A DNA stretch of 64,000 nucleotides from Telmatactis stephensoni (taxonomy: Eukaryota; Cnidaria; Anthozoa; Actiniaria; Isophelliidae), in NCBI GenBank assembly GCA_029948255.1, contig JALIZF010001885.1:186001-250000 (forward strand), written 5' to 3'. Of this stretch, positions 44,072-53,498 are shown piece by piece (positions within the stretch are counted from its first letter, which is position 1; each line of letters opens with the position of its first letter). Position numbers and translations under genes: made by a program. Under the pieces are notes generated by a model that made no database searches, had not been told where the DNA came from, and worked only from the letters and a program-made list of their open reading frames with translations.

Positions 44072-44524
44072 ATGGAGATTGAGCAGATCCTTGATGAAGT
44101 TCCCACACAGCTGGATGAAAATGACTACAAAGAACAACTTAATGTATTGGTAAGTTCCGGTAAGTGCAAAGAAATGATAGGTAAAGAGCTTACCCACGAG
44201 CAAGTCAGTAAGTTGTCCGAGGCGGAAGTCAAGAAGTTCCACAAAAGATACGAGTCTGCACTTGCAAGTAAGACTACAGACGCCGTTGCTGACTCAGCCA
44301 TTAAGCTAGCTACTAAGGTTTTGGGACTTGCGCTGCCCATAGACGACGTAGAGCAACTTCAGAAGGACATAAGAGAAGACTATGTCATCGCCCAAGAACT
44401 TAAGATAACTTGTGGGTGGTTGTCCTTGAAGTGTGGTAAGTTAATGGCAGTGGCGAGTGCTGTACTTCACGTTGCCCAACACATTGACCTTGAAAGAACT
44501 TACCACTTCTTGGAGCGACTTTAA
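44072..44524 (+). CDS. Hypothetical viral protein, 150 residues
   Basis: Undamaged frame starting in TTTAAATATATGG. Mostly helical in appearance, Lys/Glu-rich in the first 80 residues, then a more hydrophobic half (SAIKLATKVLGLALPI, KLMAVASAVLHVAQHI). I do not recognise the family. It lies between the ATPase and the small membrane proteins, so it is possibly structural. Confidence 0.55.
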   Translation: MEIEQILDEVPTQLDENDYKEQLNVLVSSGKCKEMIGKELTHEQVSKLSEAEVKKFHKRYESALASKTTDAVADSAIKLATKVLGLALPIDDVEQLQKDIREDYVIAQELKITCGWLSLKCGKLMAVASAVLHVAQHIDLERTYHFLERL

Positions 44525-44590
44525 GAAGTCAAAGATAAGTCAGGAACAAGTTCTTGAAGAAGTTGAAGACAAGTCATCTGTAAGTACTTA

Positions 44591-44712
44591 ATCAAGTCGT
44601 CGTAGGTTACTTATCAAGTCGTCGTAGGTTACTTATCAAGTCCTCGCAGGTACTTATCAAGTCGTTTGTAGGTCACTTATCAAGTCCTCGCAGGTTACTT
44701 ATCAAGTCGTCA
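44591..44712. repeat. 22-bp tandem repeat, six copies
   Basis: ATCAAGTC starts at 44591, 44613, 44635, 44657, 44679 and 44701, an exact 22-bp period. The array lies directly upstream of the start box at 44728. Confidence 0.9.
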
Positions 44713-44727
44713 AGTCCTTTAATATAA

Positions 44728-45048
44728 ATGAGTGACACTGAGCAACCACCGGTTGAGCACCAAGAAGCTAAGATTACTAAGCCCAAGAGTCCAGGCAGAG
44801 TAGCAGCCGGTAAGAAGCTGGCAGAAATGAATAGAAAAAACAAGGCCAAAAAAGACAAAAAAGAAGAAGACACTAGTAGCGGCTGGGACATTAACCCTGG
44901 ATATGTTATAGGCTTGGTTGGATTGGCTATTGGAGCCGGCAGTCTTTATTTGCAGTGGAAAGGACAAAAAAAGCCAGCACCGGTGACACCTCCGACACCT
45001 GCAAGCTCACCAACGCCTCAGCGTAAAAAAATACCCGACATGGAATAA
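44728..45048 (+). CDS. Small viral membrane protein, 106 residues
   Basis: Undamaged. A basic N-terminal half (KKLAEMNRKNKAKKDKKEE), one hydrophobic segment (YVIGLVGLAIGAGSLYLQW) and a Pro/Thr-rich end. Starts in TTTAATATAAATG. Probably a single-pass virion membrane protein. Confidence 0.6.
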   Translation: MSDTEQPPVEHQEAKITKPKSPGRVAAGKKLAEMNRKNKAKKDKKEEDTSSGWDINPGYVIGLVGLAIGAGSLYLQWKGQKKPAPVTPPTPASSPTPQRKKIPDME

Positions 45049-45069
45049 ATCTTACTTTTGTTATATATA

Positions 45070-45289
45070 ATGTCGTCTCAAGTGATGAAAACCGTTGAAG
45101 AAGCTCTTATTCTAACTTCTATATATTGTTGCAGGCGTAGGTTGGGTTGGTAAAAAAGTATTAAAAGAAACCTTTACTGGAGACCCAAGCACTAATGTTA
45201 TGAATTATGTTAAAATGACCGCTGCCGTTGCAGGAAGTATTGCCTTAAAAGATTATCTACAGAAAGAAAAGATTATACCTACTGTATAA
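45070..45289 (+). pseudogene. Small viral membrane protein, about 73 residues, one frameshift
   Basis: ATG at 45070-45072 in TTATATATAATG. The frame slips by one base near 45122, and the hydrophobic continuation (YIVAGVGWVGKKVL, MTAAVAGSIALKDYL) ends at TAA 45287-45289. Its stop overlaps the next ATG as TAATG. Confidence 0.5.
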
Positions 45290-45718
45290 TGGTAAGTCTA
45301 GTTGCAGGCGGCGTTATTGCAGGCTTTAGCTTTTACAGGCGCTAATTATGGAGGTCAATATTTAGATCGTTTAGTCCGCGGAGATCATAACAAAGATCTT
45401 ATTGCAGAGAGAAAACGTCATGACTTAGCTTTGGAAAGATATCAGAGGGATGTGGAGGCATGGAATAAAAAAAGACAAGCCTATCAGGACTGGTTGGATA
45501 AGAACTACCGGGATAAGATGCAGGCTGATAAGAATTTTCAAAATACCGACTATGCATTTAAACTCTATGCTGAAGCCCATCCAGAACACCCTATTAGATT
45601 ATCAAAGCTTCGATGGAAAAATTACTACACCCCTTCTAAGAGACAAAAAAATAATGAACTTTTATTTGTTGGTGTTTCAGGTCTGGCCATCGGAGGCACT
45701 GTAGCTTATTTATTATAA
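45289..45718 (+). pseudogene. Viral protein with N- and C-terminal hydrophobic helices, one frameshift
   Basis: ATG at 45289-45291, in the TATAATG box that also holds the previous stop. After SLVAGGVIAG the frame slips near 45325. The main part is charged and Tyr-rich (residues 20-120), followed by a C-terminal membrane segment (LLFVGVSGLAIGGTVAYLL). The stop at 45716-45718 overlaps the next ATG. Confidence 0.55.
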
Positions 45719-46357
45719 TGATTGTCTTTTTAGAAAGCTGATAAAAATAATTTCACTGTGAATTTAAATCCTCCCATTGAAGCCCATAAAGTTCGTCTTG
45801 TAAGTTGTAGTCTTTACAACAGCTGGTATAATTTAATTGGGGGTAAAGCTATTATACTAGTACCAAACGCCCAAGGCGCAAACATGCCAACCGTTCAAGT
45901 TATCCCCAATGGTCATTATACACCAATCACCCTGGCTAAGGAATTAGCAAAACATGGTTATACCTTCACAACAGGATTGCCCCATGAGATGAAAATTAAA
46001 CACAGTCTGTCTAATAATCGTTCAGTAACCCCTAATGAGATTGGCGCTTTAGCATCTTTATTAGGAATCTCAAAGAATATAACCAACACAGCCATTCCTG
46101 TGAAATGGAAAGTCGCCAGCAGTTACGAAGTCTACTGCGATTTGGTCCAAAGCTACAACGAAGGGAAGCCCTCTCATTTGATGTCGAAGTTTCCACCCAA
46201 GGGTAATCCATTTGACCTAGTGGAATACACTCCCATTTGTTTAAACTACGATTTGTCTTGCGACTTGGTAAGCAGCGTTAACATCACCATTAAAGTTGAC
46301 GGAAAAGTTGTAAATTTTAACAATAGAAAGATAAACCTTGTCTTGGAATTCATATAA
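45718..46357 (+). pseudogene. Penton-like minor capsid protein, early frameshift
   Basis: ATG at 45718-45720 in TTATAATG. The first codons are out of frame with the rest (break near 45735). The main frame encodes about 200 beta-rich residues: NLNPPIEAHKVRLVSCSLYNSWYNL near the start, NGHYTPITLAKELAKHGYTF in the middle and INLVLEFI at the end. Family knowledge: proteins with this opening and helix-turn layout accompany Polinton capsid genes and are taken as single jelly-roll penton proteins. The stop (46355-46357) overlaps the decayed start of the integrase. Confidence 0.65.
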
Positions 46358-47325
46358 TACCTCGCGTCGAAGACAAACTTAAGAGAATTTATTATGGACC
46401 TCAAGGCTATTGGAGAGGAGCCTCGGCTATTAAGAAACTTGCTGTGGCGGCTAGAGTCTCTGAAGACACAGCGAAGAACTGGTTAAAAAAACAGACCCTC
46501 TGGCAGGTTTATCTTCCCGTTCCTAAATACATTCCCAGACCCAGTTTCACTGTGAATGCGCCCAACGAAGTTCATCAGGCGGATTTGCTTTTCTTACCAC
46601 ACGACAAGGTGAGAAGAAGAACCTACAGATATGCTTTAACCGTCGTGCATATCGCAAGCAGATACAAGGACGCTTAGCCCATAACCAGTAAGGATTCAGG
46701 AGAAGTCGCGGAAGCGCTAAGTAAGATTTATAAGCGCGTTTTAAAATGGCCAAAGCTGCTGCAGGTGGATGCGGGAACAGAGTTCATGGGCGTCGTCACT
46801 AAGACCCTGAAAGACCATGATACTAAGATCAGGAGAGCTGAAGCAGAGTACCACAGGGGTCAAAGCCTCGTTGAAAGATTTAATCGCACCCTAGCGGAAC
46901 GCTTGTTTGGATATCAGTATTGGAAAGAACTAGCAGATCCATCCAAAAGCAACAGGGAGTGGGTGCAGAGACTTCCAGAGGTCATTAAGGCTTTAAATGA
47001 TGAGGAAACAAGGGCAACGGGAATGAAACCTAAGGATGCCATAAAAAGAAACACGTCGAACACAAATCCTACGTTAGGAGTTCAAGAGCAGTAGGAATGA
47101 AAGAAAAAAAATTAGGTAACGTCACGGTTCGATATCTCTATCAGCCTGGGGAATTGGAAGGAGGATCCAAAAGAGCTACGGATTCCTAATTGGTCTTTGA
47201 AAACTTACCAGATCTCAAAGTCCGTCACAAAAGAAGGACAGCCCGTGTTGTATTACTTAACACATGGTCCAAGCCGTGGATTTGTTAAAGAAGAGCTGCT
47301 CATAGTCCCCAAGGATTCAGAGTAG
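46357..47325 (+). pseudogene. Retrovirus-like (RVE) integrase of Polinton type
   Basis: The expected start codon in CATATAATA reads ATA instead of ATG (46357-46359). The catalytic core has the D,D,E pattern: HQADLLFL, LLQVDAGTEFMG, and SLVERFNRTLAERLFG. An in-frame TAG at 46675-46677 lies between the first and second Asp. After a stop at 47092-47094, the C-terminal SH3-like part typical of Polinton integrases (VRYLYQPGELEGG, VLYYLTHGPSRGFVKEEL) continues with at least two frame changes to TAG 47323-47325. It would insert the genome into the host chromosome, and this copy is inactive. Confidence 0.85.
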
Positions 47326-50300
47326 TGCTGCACCACGCGCCTGATTACACTCTAAGCACGTCAAACGTATATTACCTACAGAGTGACCTTTCTTATTATT
47401 TAAACGGTCCACAGAAAACTGCTGATCGTCGTTAGGTTTAAAATCCCAGAGTAGCGGTATGTTACACTTAGCACACCTTGCGTTGGGTTTATAAACATCA
47501 TTGACCGTTAAGTCAAATACCTTATTTTTTTCCTCATCAATTTTCTGATACCGCTGCAGTTTCTTAAGTATATTAGCCTTAGCTACTTCAGGCGGTGTAT
47601 TATCGTACCGTAATTGCGGACCCCACGCTCTTTTTAGTTGTTTGTAGTATTCAACTCTGCTAACTGCAGTGTAAATAAGATTACTCCAACAAAGACGCTG
47701 GTCTATAATCCATAAGTTTTCTTTAACTGTTAATCCCTGACCACTGTGTACTGTCATACAATAACCTAACCGCCAGTCCGGCGAAGAAATAACCTTTTCT
47801 ACTACAGATAGCGGCACCCAAGCCCTATCGTGTGTTACAGCATTTTCTAAAACCAAGTCAGTGTGGGGTACCGTAACTGTTTTTCTTTGAAAACGCGTGT
47901 CCCGCGGTTTATAAACCACAGGTACTTCGTGGTTAGGGTGTTTTGTGCGATGTAAATTAAGTAAATCCTTTTGTATTCTGGATTGTGTAGCACGTCGACT
48001 ACTAAACACCAACTCTTTTGGATGCCATCGGGATAAGAATTTTTGATATTTTAAGGCTTTCAGTTCTTTACGCATTACCCTACACTGCTCTACGTCGCTT
48101 AACCCGCGTAAGGACTTTTTAAAATCCCTAACTGAATCTTTACTGCGGTAGTCAGCGTTCACTTCTTCTACATAAGCAGCGTTTTTAACCATTCATGGGG
48201 CATTTCTCCTCCAATAGGCGGCGGCTGACAGGGATCGCCAACAAAGATAACTTGCGTTTCCCCATCTAAGAAGGCTACAAATTCTTTTAGTATCCCTAGG
48301 GGTACTGTACAGACTTCGTCCCATAGTATTACAGGCGGAATGTCGTGTATAGCTTCGGGAACCCACTTTTGATTGTTGTATCTAAAGAAGCTGTGGTACG
48401 TTTGTGCGTCGTAACCCATTTTACAGAGTTCACGTTCTAAACGGTGAGTGGGTGTAAGAACTTTTGGTTTACCAAATAATTGTAGTACGCGGGTTGTTTT
48501 ACCACTGCCACCGGTACCGTAAATATAAGAAAACTTGTGATAGCTAATTGGGTCTTTTACGGTTGGGTAAACTTGCACAGTAGGTTCCAACTCTCCTTGG
48601 ATGTGATTATCGCTGTACTTGACTCTTTCACGCCAAGCTTTAATTTTCTCATTTTTTACCCTCCACTGACCGCTCTCTGCGTAATCTTCTGGGGCATAGT
48701 GGTCTTTTATCATTTCAAGCAGCTCTGGTTTAATGTACAAACTATCTGTAGCTACACGTGGTACATCTTCTTTGTCAAATCTTAACAGCATAGCTAATAA
48801 AGATATGTGTGCGTAAGCTAACATACTAGCACGAAGATGGTAATACTGTGCTTTGTAGTCGTGATAGTAGCAGAGTATATGACCCAGCGGAGAATCTTCT
48901 ACGTTTACAAGAACACCTTCTTTATGAGCGCGTTTAATAAGAAAGTTGAGTTCTTCAGAGTCTGTCACTAAACGACGCTGCATATGTTTTTCACCCATTT
49001 TAGCACCTTGTGTAAATTTACCTATAACAATTCTTGCTGTGGGGTTATCGCTAGGCAACCATTGTGTTTGCACAGAATGACAGAGTATAGCTTCGTGGGC
49101 TGTGTAGGTTAATAAGTTACGCTCCTCAAAGAATTTTAACAAAGGCACCGGAATCCAAGGGCTGTTAGATAAATGTTTACCATACCAAGCGTAGATTATA
49201 GGATGTAAGTTAGGTTTAAATTTCCACGTGGTTAATTTTACAAATCCTGTGGCAGGTGCATCGTAATAACCCGGTAAACTTACACGGAAGAACTGACTAT
49301 CCGGATGCCCATAACGGTTATAATAGGGGATACAATCACCAAGCCCTTTAAAACTAGCTGGATAACAATGCTTCATGTCTAAAGAAATGTATTCATCTTT
49401 GTTGTACTCCATATTCCAAAGACCGCCGTGTCCGTGTTCAACACAAGCAGCAGCAATATCTTCTGTAAACTCTTTTGGTGTCGGTTTCCAACCATTACGC
49501 TTTTTAGCAGCTAAGAAGTCTAAACTACGACTACTAAAGACTTCATCTTCAAAATCTTCTCCAAATTCCTCACAAGCTGCTTTAATTTTGTTATGTTCTT
49601 CTTTTGGACGGTAAAGCGTACCGTTCTGTGTTATAAATTGGTTACCTTCAGGGTCTAAAAACCAAATAGAATTTTCATGTACAAAGTCACTGGGTTCTAA
49701 CATAACACCATTTAAAAACTCTTGTGAAACGTAAAGAGAAGAGGTTTCATAAACTTTAACTTCTTTTTTCTTTGGAAATTTAACCTCACGCCAAGCATGT
49801 CCGTTGTGCTGGTAAATAACAATAGGTCTTCCATTTTTACTGTTTTTATGAGTACTAGGGTAAATAATACCGTCGGTAATATCCTTAACTGTAATAGCTC
49901 GTTTAATTAATAATTCTAACCTTTTAATATTTTCTATGGCACCACCAGATCTTTTCACTGAAAGTTCCCAATGGTCAATAACTTCTTTTCTTTGCTTAGT
50001 AAGTTTTCCACCTCTGGCTGTATCGCCAAAGAATTCTCTAACTAACTTTGCAACACAATTACCAGGATGTCTCATGGGTTGTAAATTATTGGCATTAGGA
50101 GTTCTAATTTTATACGCAGAGTAAATAACAACCGTTACGGGATAAGCAGCGTCGTAGTATAAACTATCAATACCTACTAATGCACCGGATTTGGTATTTT
50201 TATTTAAAGTAAATATATCCTTTTTTCTATTGTTTTTTATTAGGATTACGTCCTTTTTCAACCACCCAATTTCCATTAAAATCTTCTTTAATAAAGGTTA

Positions 50301-50523
50301 CCTCCAAACGATAATCACCACTCTGAATGTAACCTATAATAGTTTTAGCTCTTTCCATGGTAATTGTATAATCTTCATCTCCTTCGATGAATGAAATAAA
50401 GTTAAAGTCAGCATTAGAAGAGTTTAAAGTTTGTTTTGTCAATCTTCTAACTTGGTCATTTTGAATCTGCTCAGCTAAATTCCATTCATCTTGCTCTAAA
50501 AGCAATCTGTTAATGATGTCCAT
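47317..50523 (-). pseudogene. PolB palm - SF1 helicase - HNH nuclease protein, two frameshifts
   Basis: Three adjoining frames (50523-50227, 50276-48168, 48192-47317) overlap slightly and would make one protein of about 1,065 residues. The first 98 residues carry the start box (AATATATATG). The middle frame has a family-B-like polymerase palm: motif A DMKHCYPAS (about 49380-49355) and motif C ATDSLY (about 48753-48736). A normal KxxxNSxYG motif B is not apparent. SF1 helicase follows: Walker A GTGGSGKTT (about 48520), WDEVC, GDPCQPPP, then VHSGQGLT and YTAVSRVE in the third frame. The end (47470-47330) is an HNH-type treble clef with CAKC, FSVDRLNNKKGHSVGNIRL and CLEC. One-base breaks lie near 50235 and 48180. 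Confidence 0.75.
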
Positions 50524-51952
50524 ATATATTAACCAAATATTATAACCTCAATACGGTGGAGCATCGGGAATCAAGCCTTTTCCGGCGGGTTAAAAAACGG
50601 GTCAAAAATCCCATACATTCCTTTGTTAAAAAAACACTGCTTGTGGCTTGCTGCGGGGGGCTCACCCTATCTGCTGCTATACGCAGATATTGCTCAGTTA
50701 TCAAGTGATGGGCTAGTGAGATCCGGATATCAACATCTAGGCAATTGCATTTCTAGCATGTGAATCAAATAGTTTTTACCATCTGAGATACAGTATATGG
50801 CCACAGTACTACAACCAATTGTTATTATGAATGAGATATAATTTTGTGTGATTAAAGACTGCATTGTATTCACCAATGATGTACAGTAATCAAAAGTTTC
50901 TAGTGTACAACAGTCATGAATATACCACTGTAGCTTGGACTGTAGTGTATTTTATCTAAAGGTAGTATTGAATTTGGAAATTACTTCAGGTTCTTCTGTT
51001 TATAACATTAAAAATGTTTGTTGGGACAGTCTAGATAAACTACCATACAGTTCATTACCAATGTTCATTAGTTGAACTAAGTTATTGATGATGAAATACC
51101 ATTATTTCTGTGGGCAAATATTAGTGATTACACACTTGGTACCTACATTCAACCCAAACAACAACACTTTGTCTTGACTACAAGGTGCTTGGATAGTCTT
51201 AAAGGGATCTATAGGACCAGGATTTGTTTCTATATCACTTTTTAGACAAATTAGCTACAGTCAGATACCAGGAATATTTTAGACAGGACATAGCGGCTAT
51301 ACAACAAGATTTTTATTTTTAGGATGTAGAGGTTGGTTATCGATGTCAGACATCATATCGTTGATAAGGGAGGTCAGATCAGATTTATGTCATTTCAAAA
51401 TCGAAGTATCTTCCTAGATAAACAGAAAGATTCACCCAATCTTGACCACAGGGCACCAGTTATTGTGAGGGTCGAAATGTCACTCGCTCACTCGCCCAGT
51501 CAGCCGTTCGTGCACATCCAGATTAATAATTAACTTTTCTAATTTTGCTATCGACAATACTGCATGCTATAAACAAAATTTTTTGGAGCATTCGGTTGGA
51601 CAGATCATATTTGCCATTTGCGAAATGCACATGATCCTTTCTTACTCTCCAATACAGCACTGCGATATTTATACCTGAAAAGAAGGGTTGCTTTTTTTCG
51701 TGGATGCACCCAAAGGCTTGTCACGAATTTTGCGCATGCGTATATTCAAATGAACTAGAAGCACACATCCAGCTCATCACTGAAACGGCTAAAAACTTAC
51801 TTCGAAATGTCATCTCTATAATGGCGGGCCTTCTATCTGGCTGAACGCTTGAAGCACCCGGTAATGCATTGCGCGTGTACAGTATTGCGCAAGAATGGCC
51901 ATTTCGCGAGACGAAGACAGGAAAAAAAACAAAGCTAATTTAAGACTGGGCC
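50524..51952. other. Right flank of the viral element, no supportable gene
   Basis: The first 150 bases (to about 50670) are more GC-rich and may be the right terminal region, but no inverted match to 31.2-32.7 kb was found. Further right is ordinary AT-rich host sequence with a fragment (GTCACTCGCTCACTCGCCCAG near 51478) resembling the ACTCGTGG element. Confidence 0.45.
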
Positions 51953-51967
51953 TACCACAGGTAGCCC

Positions 51968-52330
51968 AGTAATGAGGGAGGGAAGAAGGGATCGATGGAC
52001 AGACGGTGGAAGAAAAGGAAAATAAGGAGACGGGAGGGAGGGAAGGAAGTAGAGGAGAAAGGAAAAAGGAAGGAAGAATGAAGGTAGCAACTGAGGATCG
52101 AAGGGATGAAGGAAGGGAGGAAGGAAGTAACAAAAAGAGAACGAAAGAAATCCAAGGAAAGATGGATGCAAGATTCTGAGAAAAAGGCAAAAAAGGAAAG
52201 AAAGAAAGAGAGAAAAGAGATAGAAAGAGAGAGAGAGAGAGAGAAAAAAAAGGAGGGAATGAATGAATGAAAGAAGGAAGGAAGGAAACAAACAAACAAA
52301 CAAAGAAAAGAAAAAAACATGGTGCACAAC
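51968..52330. repeat. Polypurine GGAA/GAAA low-complexity tract
   Basis: Irregular GGGA, GGAA and GAGA repeats on the plus strand over about 360 bp, preceded by the hairpin CTGGGCCTACC-ACA-GGTAGCCCAG. Open frames on the minus strand here are Phe/Ser/Leu-rich artefacts. Confidence 0.85.
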
Positions 52331-52893
52331 CATGTAAAACCAACCAACAAGGACGTTTTAGAAGTGAATTAAGAACAAGTTAGATTTATTTTACTGAGTA
52401 AAAGCAATACGAATGAATGCATTATAAACGTAGAATGAAATTAAATATGACAAATAAAACATAAAATGAAATAGATAAAATCCAGGATAACAAATGATAA
52501 TTATGAAATAAAATATAAAACTATTCATTGCATTTACAAAATTATTATTAATAAATAGTAAATAATTATTTACGTAGTTATTTGCTGTGATGTTGATCTT
52601 TTTTCTTATCAAAAACCCTGAACCTACTAACAACTTGTTGATGAATGGCCTAAACGTGGGAATTGTGGAAATACAGCTACTGTAGATACAAATTCACATT
52701 CAAACATAAATATTATTCGTGATCTTGATAAAAATATTCACAAAATTACATGGCCAGGCAATGAGGCTTAAGACGCACCCACCGTATATATTTGACTTAT
52801 TTCTTCCAGGATTGATGGTAACATGTTTAAATAATCAAACTGTACCTGTAAATCGAAAGTCAAAAGAAGCAGAACTGAATCTTCATCAAAATA
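52331..52893. other. AT-rich intergenic, partly duplicated with 55.87-56.0 kb
   Basis: From about 52755 the sequence resembles the 3' flank of the paralogous gene at 55998 (GATTGATGGTAA, ATCGAAAGTCAAAAGA), so the duplication includes the flank. Confidence 0.5.
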
Positions 52894-53337
52894 TCATTCA
52901 AATTCCATCTCACTTTTAAAAATGGTCTCGGAAATTCTTTTTTTGATAGAACATTGGTTGTATTTCGCAATCAACTGTTTCCTTGTTTGTCGCAGCGTCA
53001 AATTCTGTTCCCTAAACGCAACTGTTGTCCTTTCCATCTCGATGCAAATGGCGTTCCTTCTTCTTGCACCACTCTTCGTACTTCTCGATTCCTTTTCCAA
53101 AGGCTTTAAGGACTCTTTGAACACAACCAACTGGTTACTCTCTTGAGTTGAACCTACATTTTTCGACTGACCAGGAAGCGTCTCGTTGGCAGCAGTTTTC
53201 TTATAGACAGGAATAAAGATGTAGTCGTCAAGCTGCCAGTGTGAGAAGACATGCTCTGGGGGTCCACAAAACGGGCGATAAACTATTCGTTTAGCGTTGT
53301 TAGTTTGATTAGACACCGAAGAATGAGAATTTCCCAT
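52894..53337 (-). CDS. Small putatively myristoylated protein, copy 1
   Basis: The start is chosen at 53337 because MGNSHSSVSN fits an N-myristoylation signal (Gly2, Ser6). The frame is open for nine more residues upstream. 147 residues follow: YRPFCGPPEHVFSHWQL, a Lys/Ser-rich middle, then GARRRNAICIEMERTT and a basic helical end. There is a paralog at 55998-56471. The family is unknown to me. It is probably a membrane-tethered cytoplasmic protein. Confidence 0.6.
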   Translation of the reverse strand: MGNSHSSVSNQTNNAKRIVYRPFCGPPEHVFSHWQLDDYIFIPVYKKTAANETLPGQSKNVGSTQESNQLVVFKESLKPLEKESRSTKSGARRRNAICIEMERTTVAFREQNLTLRQTRKQLIAKYNQCSIKKRISETIFKSEMEFE

Positions 53338-53498
53338 TGTAGATCGCAGCGATGATGCGGTCAAGTGATGTTAACTGCTCGAGTTCCGTGACCAAACTTG
53401 AGCAGATTTCGTATGGGTGTGAACCTCGCCTATTGACTTCCTCGCCATGGCAACGCGAAAAGTATACAAACAGAATCAAACCGCCAATGGCGTATATA

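Larger units (their letters stand above)
32676..50530. mobile_element. Endogenous Polinton/adintovirus-like DNA virus, about 18 kb
   Basis: More than twenty tightly packed, mostly intronless genes lie here in both orientations. They include DJR major capsid protein, penton-like protein, packaging ATPase, RVE integrase, VLTF3-like factor, BRO-N/nuclease and a PolB-SF1 helicase-HNH protein. The set defines an integrating virus of the Polinton/PLV kind (family knowledge). Most genes share a TATATAATG-type start box. Outer limits are set by the first and last genes, and no terminal inverted repeats or target duplication were found. About half the genes carry one-base indels. Confidence 0.9.

Noticed and set aside
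32100..51300. Terminal inverted repeats of the viral element
   Set aside because: Compared the outer flanks by eye in both orientations and found no convincing long match; a dot plot is needed.
51816..52350. Three long overlapping minus-strand frames rich in Phe, Leu, Ser
   Set aside because: They arise from a polypurine low-complexity tract and have no domain content.
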